Shown here piece after piece: positions 24,453 to 37,871 of a stretch of 64,000 nt of DNA. The position numbers and the translations under genes are program-made. The DNA comes from Delphinus delphis. Its lineage: Eukaryota; Chordata; Mammalia; Artiodactyla; Delphinidae. The stretch is taken from assembly GCF_949987515.2 (NCBI RefSeq), contig NC_082687.1, positions 118,649,838 through 118,713,837 on the forward strand, given 5' to 3'. A model generated the notes under the pieces. That model saw nothing but the letters and a program-made list of their open reading frames with translations. It was not told the origin of the DNA and ran no database searches. Within the stretch, counting starts at the first letter, position 1. Each line of letters opens with the position of its first letter.

Positions 24453-24885
24453 TCTAATCAGCCTAGCTTTAATCAAACAGCGCTTGGCAGAATTCATTCA
24501 GAAGGTAGGATTTATAGAGCTCTTACGCCCTGCACCTTGTGATGTAGCTAATAACAAGTCATATTTTTGTGCTAGCGCCCATCTATTAAAGGAACAGAAA
24601 CTTCAAATGTTATATTTCTTGCCAACATAAACTGAATAACTAAATTTCAGAATCATTTCAGAGGGCTCAATAGAGAAAATCACATTGTTTATAAATCTTG
24701 GAGGGGTCTAAATGTTGAAATTCTATGAAATAGAAATGTATTGGAGGCTTTCTCGTAGTTTAGTTAAGAATTGCTTGCCAGGAGGTAAAGAAGCACGTCC
24801 CCCATTACACAGACTCCCAAAGACAAGGATGGATCATGGGCAGATTATCCACATGCTGCGGATACATGATCCTCAGATGCCCTAT

Positions 24886-25042
24886 GAGGGTTAAAGGACA
24901 TTGCCCAAAATCCTTTAAAAATATAAAAATATAATGTAGCCCTTTTAGTTACAAGTTACCCATTTCACCTCTGCCAAAGTCTATAGTATGTCCAACAGGA
25001 GAAAGTCAACCACTACTGTAGCAGCTGAGAAAATGGGAAACT
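24886..25042 (+). repeat. Inverted duplication, left arm
   Basis: This 157-bp stretch reappears reverse-complemented at 25872-26029 with about ten substitutions and one single-base gap, roughly 93% identity. Shared words include actttctcctgttgga and ggcaatgtcctttaaccctc in the opposite sense. Similarity stops sharply at both edges. Confidence 0.93.
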
Positions 25043-25871
25043 GAGTGTTTTCGTGCTAGGTCACAATCAAATAGAAAAAGAAAATATCACAAATGAGCAT
25101 TTTCCCGTGTAGTCAGAGGTCAGTGTAAATGGTGTCAGGAAGTCATGGAATGATGGTTAATAAATGTTCTTTCACGGCAGTGGTAGCCTGACCTCAATAC
25201 AGTTAAGAAAGGAAAATTAGTAAAGCAATTAAAAGAACACAGGCAGGCTAGTGAGTACGGTAATAAAGACTGTCAGAGCCTGTGGTATTCTGAATATACA
25301 TAAACACGTTTTGCTTATGAGTGGGTTCAACCTGTGAGTGAAACACTTGGCTATTATAACTTAAATGAACGTTTGTTCACTTGATGGACAAACCTCTTCT
25401 CTATTTGTCTTGCTCAAAGCTGTAACGAGACCAAGAGTGTCTGTGCTGTTAATGAAATAATTTCCATGTGAGCAACCTGGGTATCAAGTACAATTTGAGA
25501 GAAGAAACTCACTAAAGAGGAAACAGATGTAGACACAAGTGTCTCTGACACTCCCTCTCTCACACACACACAAGTGTGTTAGCATTAAAAGTTATCTTCT
25601 GGTACAAATTAATTTCACTTGATTATGTTTTCTAGATTAAGGTTATTTTATAGCTATTAATATTTACCCTATTAGAGTTCAGAAAAACAAAGCCTTTTAC
25701 TAGATGATCATTTCCTATTTCTAAGTTTAAAAGAAAATCCAAAACACCTCATGAAGCAGAGGTTCATGAATTTCTTAAATACGAGCTGTGAGTTTCTTAA
25801 ATGCATGAATTTCATTTTGTTAAGTTATACATTTCTTAAATATGAAATAAACAAAAATTTTGTAAGGTTTT

Positions 25872-26029
25872 AGTTTCCCATTTTCTCAGCTGCTACAGTA
25901 GTGGTTGACTTTCTCCTGTTGGACCTACTACAAACTTCGGCAGAGATGAAATGGGCAACTTGTAACTTAAAAGGGCTACATTATATTTTTCCGTTTTTAA
26001 AGGATTTGGGGCAATGTCCTTTAACCCTC
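25872..26029 (-). repeat. Inverted duplication, right arm
   Basis: Reverse-complement partner of 24886-25042. The unmatched spacer is about 830 bp. Frames crossing it on both strands are incidental. Confidence 0.93.
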
Positions 26030-26201
26030 GGACTTTTCCATCTGCAGAGTGTCTCACTAATTTCCAAAGTGGAATATGGCACGTCAAGTGCAAGGCAAGA
26101 TCATATACAGACAGTTTTAGCCTCTTTCTAGTCTGCACCTCGGCAAGACTCATTTGCCAAACGTCCCTGAGACAAGGCACAGAGCTCCGCTGTGACCCGG
26201 A

Positions 26202-26375
26202 GCAGGGTTCCTCAGCCTCAGTACTACGATATCTAGGGCCAGATCATTCTTTGTTTGGTTGGGAGGGGGGCTATCCCATGCACCCAGTAGGCATCAATAG
26301 CACCTCCACTCAAGCTGTGACTACTCAAAGTATCTTCGCATGTTACTAAATGTATCCTGAGTGGCAAAACGGCAA
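26202..26375 (-). mobile_element. MER20-like hAT relic
   Basis: It contains agcagggttcctcagcctca, gggccagatcattctttgtt, catcaatagcacctcc and cctgagtggcaaaac, in the order of reverse-orientation MER20. The name is from memory. Confidence 0.65.
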
Positions 26376-26814
26376 AAGCACTGTACAGAAGAGTGCTTCT
26401 GGAACCATCTGTAGTGCAAGACTGTGTTTTTCTCAATGTGCTGCTGACTGATGCTTTTCTAAAATATATTTAAAATGAATTACTAAAAAAAAAACTGGTC
26501 GTGCATTTAGATGTGCAGCAAAGTCAGAATGCTATAAAAGTTCTAAACACTTCCTCACAATTTTCATACTTATTTCATCACAGACCAGAAACAAAGAGTC
26601 TGTGGGCTGGTCCTGTTTTTTCAGCCATACTTTGAATAGCACTGGTCTAGAATAAAAATGTCTGATCACAGGATGTCCATGATTCAGTTTCATCATCATC
26701 TAGGTGAACACATTCTAAAATATAATTACACCTAAACCTTGAATTAAATATCATTTTAATATTACATATAAAAATTCCAAGTTTTATGGTTGGGAGGTAG
26801 GGAGGTTATAAATG

Positions 26815-26915
26815 GAGGAAGAATGAATACTTGTTTGAACCTGGGTGAGGTACATGGAGATTCATTATCCTATTCTCTCTGCTTCTGTAGGTTTGAAATT
26901 TTTTTAATAAAAAGT
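26815..26915 (+). mobile_element. L1 3' end fragment
   Basis: The segment gagattcattatcctattct followed by ttctgtaggtttgaaatttt and aataaaaag is a common old L1 3' terminus. Confidence 0.55.
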
Positions 26916-28360
26916 AAAAAGATTTTTTAAAAATTGCTTTGTTATTATTATTATTTTTTTGCTTTCATGTTATTTTAAAACTTAAAACATCACCATTCTG
27001 CTTGAAAGATCCTGTCTTTTTTTTAGAGGGGCCCTTTTTGATATCAGGATGATGGACTTGGTAAAAATTAAGCCATCTCAGATGTCAGAAACACTGTCTC
27101 AGAAATGGCTTCTCAGAGGTGACCCAGTGCTCCTGGGACCGGCCCTGCTGTAAGCCCCGAGATGCGGCCTGGCCAGCAGCAGAGTCCCGAAACCCAGCTC
27201 CTCTCTCCCAGCCCAGCATGCCCAGCTTGTTCACTCAAATGTGCCTCCAGAGAAGAGGGTGTCTTGTGTAACTGGGTTAGCATCTGACCTCACGTTGGAC
27301 TCCACATGACAGATCCTCTGAGAAGAAAAGAAAGCTCCAGGCAGCGTCGTGCAGTGGCCCTAACCACTGACCAGGGCTCAGCCTTGACGTGTGCTTCTCA
27401 GTGTGGCAGAGACTGTGAAGCCCATGCTGAAATTTCCAGATTTTTCCTAGGAGCCAACTAATTCTCTTGGTAACGTTGGCTTTGTGACCAAAAGATGGCA
27501 ACCTGTTTCTATAAAGCATCCACTTGGCAACAGAATTACGGGTGGCATTTATAGGAGGGTGGCCCCATGGGCTGCTGTTACACACAGCCCAGCGGACAGA
27601 TCTACGGCCCACAGGACGGCAGGCCATATATCTGACAGCTCCCCCTAATGGCCCCATTTCTGAAAGTGCACGTGCCACCAGCTGCACACCATCAAAAGGC
27701 ACTGAGTTTCCCTCTGACAAGCAGCCTCGACTAGAAAACTTCTTTTACAGATGTTTATAGCTTTTGTGGCTTTTTATTCACCGTCTTATTTTTATAGCCG
27801 GTGTGATCTTTCAACATATGACAAAACATACCCAAGGCCTAGTAAACAACGCACCTAAAAATTCTAACTCTTAGGGAAGCCTACAGAAAGCTAGGAGAAA
27901 ATTTACAGCAGGTTTCTACACAAGACGTCCATAAATGGTCTTGCATTGTAGCTAATGGAAAACACACATTGTGTAAACTAGGAAAATGTACTGCACAATT
28001 CACATTCAGAAAACTAAAAGTAAGCCCAGTAAATAGAATAGAATTTTTAAATTTAAGGGATGTATACAGACTTTAAATAGAAACAAGGAAGCACTCGGTC
28101 ACTTGTTAGTTAATCCACTCTTGAGGCCCATAGAATAATGTGTGTAAGTGGCATGGCTGGAAGAAAGTCCTATCACTGAGAGCACAGAGGTGATAGAAGA
28201 GCTTGTCTGGCATAAACCAAGCAAAGAATTGCCCAAACTAGCTCAAAAACCTTGTTTTCTTGTGGCCACAGGAGTGACACAAACTGGTCCATTTGGAACA
28301 GTCAGATAAACCAACCTAACTAAAATTTTCCTCATACTTTCACTCTCCTAAGCTCTAGCC

Positions 28361-28524
28361 CAGTGGATTTCATACCTGCCTGCACATTCAAATCACCTGG
28401 GAATCTTTTTAAAAATATTGATGATAGGTCCCACCCCACAGAGACTGATTTATCTGGTCTAGGTGTGGCCAGGCATTGGTGTTTCTTAAAAGCTCCCAAG
28501 GTGCTTCTTCTAATGTACAACCAG
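28361..28524 (+). mobile_element. MER5A-like hAT relic
   Basis: It contains cacattcaaatcacctggga, ataggtcccaccccacagag, ctaggtgtggccaggcattg and aaagctcccaaggtgcttct, matching MER5A wording by memory. Confidence 0.7.
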
Positions 28525-28669
28525 AACAGATCAGTAAGAACTTATGATCTGGTCCACCATCCTCTCAAGTAATAACTGCAATAGTAATAATTACGACAAT
28601 AGCAGCAATAACTTCTATCTCCCCTTCTCTTACTATTACTTATGCTTTACCACCAGGGCACTCTGGTGC

Positions 28670-28880
28670 ATGTTTACAGACTGCCTACTTCATGGCTGGC
28701 AAAGTGCTAGGAACTTTTAAGGATTTTTTTTCCCCATTTAATTGTTAAGCAATGCTGCAAATTGGTATGGTTATTCTCACTTAGCAGACGAAGAAACATT
28801 AATTTAAACATATTTCCAAGGTTTATACAATCAGGTAGAGAGGGCAGAACTCAAAATAAGGCACTCGTACTCCAGGGCTG
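28670..28880 (-). mobile_element. MIR SINE, reverse orientation
   Basis: Weak but ordered reverse-MIR similarity: ggcaaagtgctaggaact, cttagcagacgaagaaac, aaggtttatacaatcaggta. Confidence 0.4.
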
Positions 28881-28987
28881 GGGTCTGTGGTGACCTATGG
28901 CTTCCTCCCCATGCACACCCCTCCCTTGGTCAAGCACTCTGGAACAGGTGACTCCAGAGCCCAGCCAAGAGAGGGAACCTGGATCAG

Positions 28988-29160
28988 GCTCAGCCTTGGC
29001 CTCCAAACCTGCCTGCCCATGGAATCACCTGGGGAGCTTCAAAAGCTGCTCATGCCGGTGACCCAGCCCCCAGAGGGTGTGACTGCACTGCTCTGGGGCG
29101 TGGCCTGGGATTCTCCAGGAGATTCTAATATGCAGATCCATTTAGAAACTGCTAGGCTAA
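28988..29160 (+). mobile_element. MER5-like hAT relic
   Basis: It contains ggaatcacctggggagcttc, gcgtggcctgggattctcc and gattctaatatgcagatcca. It is a second element of the group, in the same orientation as the one at 28361. Confidence 0.6.
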
Positions 29161-32100
29161 GCCAATGACGGAAACTCCATTTCTTCTGCAGTGGTGGGTT
29201 TAGACTGGAGCACATGACACGTCTGTGGTTACTGAAGAGAAAGTAAGTCCACAGGGCATTCGGGAAAAGGCCTCCTCTGCCTGGTGAGGCCGACCACGGA
29301 CAGAGGTGATGCCCGAGCGGCGGCCGAGGAGCTGACTGAGGACCGCAGGAGAGATGAAAGGACCTGGGCCACGGAAGACCCCGTTGAGCCACTGCATAAC
29401 CAACCCCAGGCTGGCCCTACCTCTGAAAGTCTTGTTATGGGACTTAATAAATACCACAGTTTAAGCCCTTTTAAGTTAGGCTTTCGGTTATGGAGCGTGA
29501 AAGCATTCTGCTTTCTACATCTTCCCGACCATCACGTCATATTCCGGCAGCTCTATTCTAGTGACAGAGAGTACGTCTAGCTCAGACTGAAGCATAACAC
29601 TACATAACTACATAATAAGGAACAAGAAACTCGAAGTCAGTGGCTGGCTATTAAAAATGATACTGTTCAACACAGTCTAAGAACCCCCAGCTCTAAAAAT
29701 GGAAGTGAGTGTTCTTTTAGACAGCAGTGTTTTTCTTATGCACATGAAGGGAGCTCAAAAGAAGCTGAAAATATATTTGCTGATAAGAATTCTGAGAACA
29801 ATATGAGATCTGTGCATTGTAAGAATCTTTAGAAGAAAAGAATGCTGGTTAAGTGAAAGAGTGTTATTGTTTAAATTATCTAAAGGGAAACTCTTTCTCT
29901 GCATAATAACTGTTTAGCTTTTTTCCCCTCAAAAATCATGTAAAAGAAGACTAATCGTATGAACAGGAAAATTTTATAATAAGGAAAAACTTATGTTCAC
30001 CATCTTAAAAATTATGAAGTAAACTTTAAGATTATATGCAAATTATAATGCAAAAATAAAGGAAAGAAATAGAAGAGAAATAAATATGATAAAAAATATA
30101 GGGGATATATATACATACATACACACACACAGACAAGTCATAAATACAATGTCCAAGTCAAAAATGCTGAGTTTTAAATAACAATCCAAATGGAAGCCAA
30201 TTATGAGAAACAAATTGTCAGTTATGAGAGCACAGGCTGGTAATGCAACTGCCTTACTCGTTTGTCACATATTGTCTTCAACATTTTTGTTTGTTTGTAT
30301 CCCAAAAATTTGCTACTGAAAATCAAAGGAAGTCTTACAAGTCTAAGACAGCCTAATTCTGTTTTTTGCATGTTCCAGGGATCTCTATTTACCAATGTTC
30401 CTAAGAAATGTGGAGTCTCAGACACAGTAATCCACCACCAAAGGCAAATTTAGGAAGAAAAATATTCACCACTTCCTCTCAAAAGGTCCTTTCCTACATC
30501 TGAACTAGTATTTTAAGCTTACAAACCAATTAATTTAAATGTTTCAAGCTCTATTTACAAGTGAGCTGACAGCAATCAAGACAATTCCCATGATTAGATG
30601 ATGATGTAATTGAGGGTGAATTTATCAGCAAAAGTCCCCATGCATATTGAGCAAGACATTGTGTTAGGAACTGTGGGAAACACAACAAGGTTTAAAATGC
30701 GGTCTTTATCCTCAAGAAGATTCCAACAGGTCGGCAAAGCAAAGACAGGGCAGATGGAGTAGATGGAGTTGAGGTGTACTTGTCCATCAACCTGAGCTTT
30801 TGTGGCTACACAACTTGAAATATGGTATTCAGCACATACCAAATATCCCTGTCGATTTAGGGGGCATAACATAGGGGTAAAGAGAATGATGTGAATGAGA
30901 ACTCAATACAGTCACAGACTACATTTAAGAGGCAGATCCAATCAGTCCACAGAGAATTGATTTAATTCAACTTGCCTACTTCCAAAAATAACAAGCATGC
31001 TTTCTGATATATGTGATGGTGGCAAGTGTAATCCATCTTGAATAAAAACCATAAAGTTTATTCAGAGGTCTCTAGAAGAAAGGAATTACATAAATGCAGA
31101 GCCTTAGAAAAAGGTATCTAATTCTAAAGGAATAACATACTTATCCCATTACACAATTTTGAAAATAATAAGAACACAGCAGAAAGGTGCTATCACACAT
31201 GCAACTAATTCACCCACTTCAATAGCCAACAGAGCAGTCATTTCAGCCAAGTTCATGTCAACGGGTGAAGCAAACCCAGCAAGGAGTGGGCAGAAGTCAG
31301 AGGAAATCATATCATCAATAGAAATTACATCTCTGAATCAACACACTGCACAGATGGCAAGGAGCTAGTAGCATAAACCTGCCCCTTTCAAACCTCAGAG
31401 ATGCTGGAAAAAACAGCCTGTCTATTTGCACAGGTGAGAATTCCACAGTTGTCCTGGCAGAGATCTTGCTATATCTGAATGTGCTCAAGTCATAAAATGT
31501 TTTGACAAAAAGTAGGTCATCCTAAAATGTTAAAAAAGGAAGAAATTCATAAAATTAGCATCTCCACTCTTTACCCTTTTCATCTGATATAGTTTTGTTC
31601 AGTGAGTAAATCTGAGCTCAATCTTCTTTTACAAATGGGTGAGGTTTTTTGGGGGAAAACTTTTTGTCATCTCTGGTGCTACTACATAGACTCCAGCAGG
31701 CTGATGTATACTTCATAGCTTCTGCAAAATACCATTCCTACCCCTAAAAATAATAACCTACAGTCATCAACAGTAGTGAGTAACAAATCAGATTCTGCTT
31801 TTTTTTGGTAGTAATGGTGAACTTTGTAACTAATAGTAGCTTCTGATTGTTTTAGGTTCATATGTTCCTTGTGAAGAGACTTCTCAATAATTGATCTCAA
31901 GAACCCTGACTAGTATGACCAACTGTCCCCATTTACCCCTGATTAGCCTGGTTTTAGCCCTAAAAGTCCCACATTCCAGGAAATCTCTCACTGTGGGGCA
32001 AAGAGCAAGATAATGCCAAGTTGGTTTCTCTATTAACCAGCACCACCTGCATCTAGGAATAACAGCCCATTGTAATGTCCCACTTAGATACCATCTAGGC

Positions 32101-35100
32101 AACTATATGCATCGTCCCTGTACATTCGCTCAGCCATCACTTGAGAGAGCAACAGACTAAATAGGAAAGAGACTGCTAACACAAGCCCTGCCTAACTCCC
32201 CCTCATCCTCTCTCCTGTTCTCTCATCCCATGTACAAAGAGCCACAGTCTACACTCTCATTGGCAGGATGAACTCAGCTACCAGGAAGAGTACTGATGAC
32301 CCCCACCAAGAAGAGTGGCTTCCATCCCAGCGGGCATAAGTTAAGGGTACTGGAGGCACAAGGACGAAGAAAAGCAGTACTTCAGGGTGAAGTGCCAAGT
32401 TTTTGCTCTGGCCAAACAAAATGCTCTTCCCTCAAGAAGGTGGTTTTTGTTTTATTGTTTTGTTAAAGGAAGAACATTTTGACAGAGATGAGCTGTTACT
32501 CAGAAATTGTCCAAATCATTCTCTCCGAATATATTAGGTAAAAGAAAAGACTTAATTGAGGCCATTTCCTTGTTTTTACTAAATTCCAAGACACAAGGAA
32601 CCTGATGGAATCACAGATCTCAATTCTGAGCCATTCTTTTGCATATTGATCTTGTTTTACCGATTTAATTCTTTACATTTACCTCTTGATTTAGAGATAC
32701 CAGTCCCTTCAGAATATACTGACATGTAAGAACAGAATTGCCAGTCCAATTTCTTAGAAATCTGTTCTCTCTCTTTTAGTGCGGTGGCAATGGTTTTTCT
32801 ACAGTAGCCAGATATTGTCTAAGTCAAATCAACATAAATAACACACTTGGCAGAAGAGTCAGTTAACATAATTCTTAGTTTGCACAGAAAGGACCTAGGC
32901 CACAATGAGGTCCACATGCTCAGGGAGAGTTCAGTGAGTGCATGTGTTTCTTTCCTATCAAATAAAGTACACAACCAAAGACCTCTTTTCAGAAAGGGAT
33001 GAAAACATACACTGGTCATCCCAAGACACAAAAATGAGGTTGGGGATGGGTAGTAGAGTAGATCCCTGGGGCTCTAAGCCCCGTATTGCATAAGAAGGAA
33101 CAGACATCTCAGCTCTTAAAACGACAGATGTTGGAGAACTCACTTATGTCCTGCCAATGGGGAAATATAAACAGAATTTAATATTTAAAAAATTCAAAAT
33201 TCAGGCATTCAGTCATATATCACTTGGTGATAAACTGTCCCGCATGTTGAAGACTGTAGCATAGATGGAATGTCATTTTTTTGGCAATGACTTGGTACAC
33301 TGCTTGCATGTCTAAAAACACATGTTAATTTTAGTTCCTTCACTTCTGTTGCCTCTACAAAGCCAAATATACACATATAAGATCCAAAGCAGTCAGGCAC
33401 ATCCATTCTAGCAAAATGTTCATTTTAACTTATCCTGGCACAGTGAACCAAATGTGTTCCTTCACTGCATACAAGGGGTAGCTGCAACAGCAAACTACAT
33501 GCATAGGAAAGGTATATGTATATGTGTACAGATACATGATATGTATACATATAGACATGATGTATACGGTAATAACAAAAGTTTGAGTTAAGTGGAATTC
33601 AAATTAATACACTGTAATGCTTACTGAGACTAGTCCTGGGAAAACCTCTAGAATTTCCCCCACTGATGTGCTGAGTTTTGGGGCTGGGATCCAGCCTGCC
33701 TCTGGTATGAATACTCTGGGATATTTGAGACCTGGGTCAAGTCCAGTACCATAGGCTTTAGGGCTCAGCGTCCAGGCACTCAGAGAGCCTCAAGGGTAGT
33801 GCTAAAGCTTAAGAAGGTTCTCAAATGTCTTCACTTTTTGCTGAGGCAGAAAGTACTTTATACTCTGAAAGTACCACTGAGGAACCTCAGACCATCGGTT
33901 TTCCATCATTCTAAGGATCCGTCCTCGGACGAGTGGTTTATGTCACTCACAACTTGCCCTAGCTCAGCCACTGACCCTGGAGTCAAAGGGTTCAGATCTG
34001 ATTACCAGTCCCCAAAGCCTCTTGCCCATTCCCCCTGCTTCATGATTTCCAGACACCAAATCTCCAATCAGTAATCTACACTATGTATCTGTTACAATCC
34101 AGCATCAGGGCCCCAGGCAATCAGCACCACCATCGTCACTATGAATCAGAGCTCTACAAAAGAAAACTTAGGAACACAATCCATTTGTCTGATCTGTCTT
34201 TACAATCTTATACTATAAACATTAACAGATAAACAACATTTAGTGACAAAATTGTACTTGAGAAACTTCTCTCAATTCTGGTTCCTGTTATTTCTATTTA
34301 CAATCTTGAGCATATAATTATAGAGGAACCTCAATTGAAAAAATATGATTTTTTAGGTATCTTATAGATTTCTAGAATTATAAATACCCTATATTTATTT
34401 TTATGCATTTATAAAATTATAAAAATTATGTATAATTTATATTTTTATGGATAAGTTATATATTATACAATTATGTAATTATATATTTATATCACATGTA
34501 ATGTTAAATATAAATATATATATTCTTTCTGATTCTGTTTCCATACAATAAAGATTTCAGAGAACACTGAGTTACATTTAATAATGTCCAAATATTCAGA
34601 AAAATGAAACAGACCAATTGGCTTTTTTCTTTGAGTTAATGCCTGCTTTCATTTTGCAAGGACATGATATCATAGAACTTGGTAGAGTCACTTCTTTTGT
34701 ACAAGTTCCTCTTTCACTTTCTCACCAAGCAAGGTCCACCACCACATACATACTCTGCTCAGTGTTGCATTATAGGCATGGCATTAACCTTTTAATATTT
34801 GTACTTAAATACTTCCTAGAAGAACTGAGGTCACAAGAAAGGGAAGCACCCACATTAGACAGATTTCCCATAACAAGGAGATCAACTAAATAGAAGACAG
34901 ACACAAGAAATAAGATTTGACTGGAAAATAGCCAAATCTGTGACAAAAAATAATTTACAATTGAGAACAGAACTAAAAATGAGATGGGAATTGAAGGGAA
35001 AGAACGGAATTTTACATGTTTAAATTAATGTTAAAATGTTCAATAAACAAATGTTAAAGTAGCACATCCAAAGAGTCCTCAAAAGCAGTGGAGCAAAAGC

Positions 35101-36140
35101 CCACCTAGAAGCTATGCATCTAGGACCCCACAAGGAGGTGATTTTCTCTCTCATGAACCATGATTTATACAGAGCGTAAGGACTCAGTCTTGGGAAAGTG
35201 AAAAAGGAGATAGCCAGAGCCTCAATGTTTCTCAGGATAAGCAGGTTTTCACTTGAACGTAAATATGGTCTGGGTTAGTCAAATTGTAAATGATGTGTTC
35301 TTAGAACCACTAACTGCCTCTTTTAGAGGGAAAAACATCAAAGAACAAAGCTTCTTTTGGGGAGAAAAAGGGAACATCCACATGATAATTTAAACTGAAT
35401 CAAAAACTAAATAGACTTCTATCCTAAATAGTGAAATCAAAGCATTTAAAAAATATTCATAACCTCCTGGAGATGAAAGCAGCATGACTGACCAGCCTGA
35501 CGGGTCCTCCAAAGCCACAGTTCACATGTCCTGACCGCTGATCTTGTTATCAACTTGCTATGTGACCTTGTGAGTCGTTCTTGGCTGAGATGTATCTTCC
35601 TGGAAAAATATTATACCTAAAATAGCCATCTTCAAAGATCTGAAAGGTTCTGACATTGAAAATGCTGTTTTAATTTCCAATGATGCAGAGAAACTGCAAC
35701 ATGAGGGATTTACATAAGACGTGAGGAGTAAATCTCCCTACACTGAAATTTCACTTATTTAAATGGATTACGAGGCACGTGAAATATCTCTCCCTGGTGG
35801 CTTTCAAAATATTAACAATACTTTCTTGAAAATAGTTTAAAATGCAAGTGAAGGGAAAACGCCTATAGAGGTCATACTGGTACTGTTGAATAATTTTCTA
35901 TGAGGGGTGCCTTTGTGACAGTCATCGTGGAGCATTCTCCAGCAAGACAGTATAGCATGAATCCTGGGGACCTTGCAAGGGGGGCTGGGAGGGGAGGAGT
36001 CCAGTGGACTTAGAAGCAGCCATGAGTTTTTTCTGAACTGGAGAAGTCAACACCACTATTCTTAGAATTTTTGTAAAAGACTGGTTCATGGAATATGGAA
36101 CATAATCCTTTAGAACATCTTGGTAGCTATATACGTAGTA
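29161..36140. other. Intronic DNA, mostly unassigned
   Basis: This is the longest stretch without clear repeats. A short L2 or MIR tail in reverse orientation is likely at 30635-30730 (attgagcaagacattgtgtt). The stretch 31895-32070 resembles an ancient repeat I cannot name (gaccaactgtccccatttac). The region 34375-34530 is very AT-rich. Around 29284-29390 it is locally GC-rich but not a CpG island by eye. No exon signals. Confidence 0.45.
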
Positions 36141-36144
36141 ATAA

Positions 36145-36335
36145 AGAATAAGGTCTTTAGCAATAAAGAGATCTGAGTTCCAATCTTCATGCTGCCCACT
36201 ATTAGTCGTATGACTCTGGACGAGCTGCCTAATCTCTCAAGCCTCACTTCCCACATTTGTAACATGAGATACTATACCTGTTTCACAGGATTTTGCTTAT
36301 CATAATGCTTAGGAATTCAATGAGGGTATTTTATA
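36145..36335 (+). mobile_element. MIR SINE
   Basis: Forward MIR order: gatctgagttccaatcttca, gtatgactctggacgagctg, ctcacttcccacatttgtaa, then ttcacaggattttgc. Confidence 0.55.
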
Positions 36336-37129
36336 TATCAACCTGCTTTCTTCTATGTATTATCAAAATATGCTTATGAATAATGTAATTCAAAATTGAA
36401 AAAAGCACACAAACCATGACAATATAAATGAGGTGATTTTATAAAGAAAGGAAATTATGTACGAGCCTCAATATGGCATTGTTCTTGAACTCCATTAATG
36501 GGACCTTCATATAAATAGACAGTCCTTTATTTCAAGATTCTTATGATACTTTAGTAATTAAAACTCCCTGAATAGAGTGCAAGATGAATATAAAATTCTC
36601 TTTCACAGAGAAAACAGTATAGAAATATATTACTTTTCTAAAACTAATGGCCTCATTTCTTTTAAAAATTAATTGTATACTGTCTATCCTAAAAACAAAG
36701 AAAAATTTTCTTTACACATTTCTGACAGTATGTACTTTCCTTTAACTCCTGAAGTATGTTATTGAAGTCTAAAGATAATATAGTGGTGGCAAAGCAGCCA
36801 TCAGCTTAAATGCTAAATATTTAGAGTTTTATTTTAGCTAAATCTGCAAACTGCTCTACATACACCCCTTGTTGATATACCGAGTTCATGAAGGAGTTCA
36901 GCAGACATCCCTGAAACAACTGCATTATTATTACAGAGATGAAATTCTCTGACAGCACTCTGCCCCAGCCCAGCCCTCCCAGGCACAGTTCAGGAGGATC
37001 CAGGAGCCCTTAGCCAACGTGTCGGGTTTCCACCGTGGGTGCCAGGGGAGAGGAAGAGACAGTTGGACTAAAACGCCACTGACTTAAAGCCCCATGACTT
37101 ACACTTATGATTAGCTGACACGTAATGAT

Positions 37130-37750
37130 CAGTTCAACAAGTATCTAATGAGTTCCTACTATTTAGAAAGTTTCCCTTTTTACAGAAAAGATATATAAAC
37201 ACCAATAAGGATAAGTAGAAAATTAAAAGACATACAGTTACATTGCTGAATTACTGAATGAATAAATGAACGGAGCGCTAAGGAAAAAAGAAGAAAAGGA
37301 AAACTATGACATGAAAGTGAAAAAAACTGATTTAATATAGTATAATTAATGTATCAGTAAAGTACGTCCATGGCAGGGGTGGCAGGGAAGGCTGTGGAGA
37401 AACTGATGCCTGATCAGGAGTTTTAAGGAGAGCTAAGATCTCCACCGGAAGGGGGGAGAGGCCAGAGGACAGGATTATTTTATTTGTACCCTCAAGAAAT
37501 ATTGAAGCAGATGCAGAAAAACATGGTGAGCTGAGGGAGAAGGACATGCTCTCAATACTGTGTGTCTATGTACTCAAGGAAAGTGGGGCTGGACAAAGGG
37601 CAGGGGGCGCCATGGCCAGGAGGGCACAGGACACCTCAGGCCAGTCTGGGTGCCAGTCTATAGGCAATGAGGAGCCACTGTCAGTTTGTTTTCTTTAGTA
37701 ACTGAGAAACATCGAAGTTGACCTTTGTAAGTATTACTGTGGCAGCCAAT
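37130..37750 (-). mobile_element. L2, reverse orientation
   Basis: It starts gttcaacaagtatctaatga and continues with L2-like text: agggaaggctgtggagaaac, gcaatgaggagccactgtca, then agtattactgtggcagcc. It is diverged. Confidence 0.5.
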
Positions 37751-37814
37751 CATGGGATGAATTAGACCAAGATTTCCTAAATAGTATTTTGTAGAACACA
37801 ACCCTCCGTGAGAT

Positions 37815-37818
<4 letters not shown>

Positions 37819-37867
<49 letters not shown>
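37819..37867. repeat. (CA)24 microsatellite
   Basis: About 24 uninterrupted CA units, the longest in the window. Confidence 0.97.

Positions 37868-37871
<4 letters not shown>

Noticed and set aside
27277..27720. 147-codon frame on the minus strand, same sense as PRDM5
   Set aside because: No recognised motif, no clear splice sites framing it, and zinc-finger features absent. It could be checked for conservation, but nothing here supports coding.
29284..29390. Local GC-rich patch as a CpG island promoter
   Set aside because: It is only about 100 bp, with few CpGs and no supporting exon or TATA-like context.
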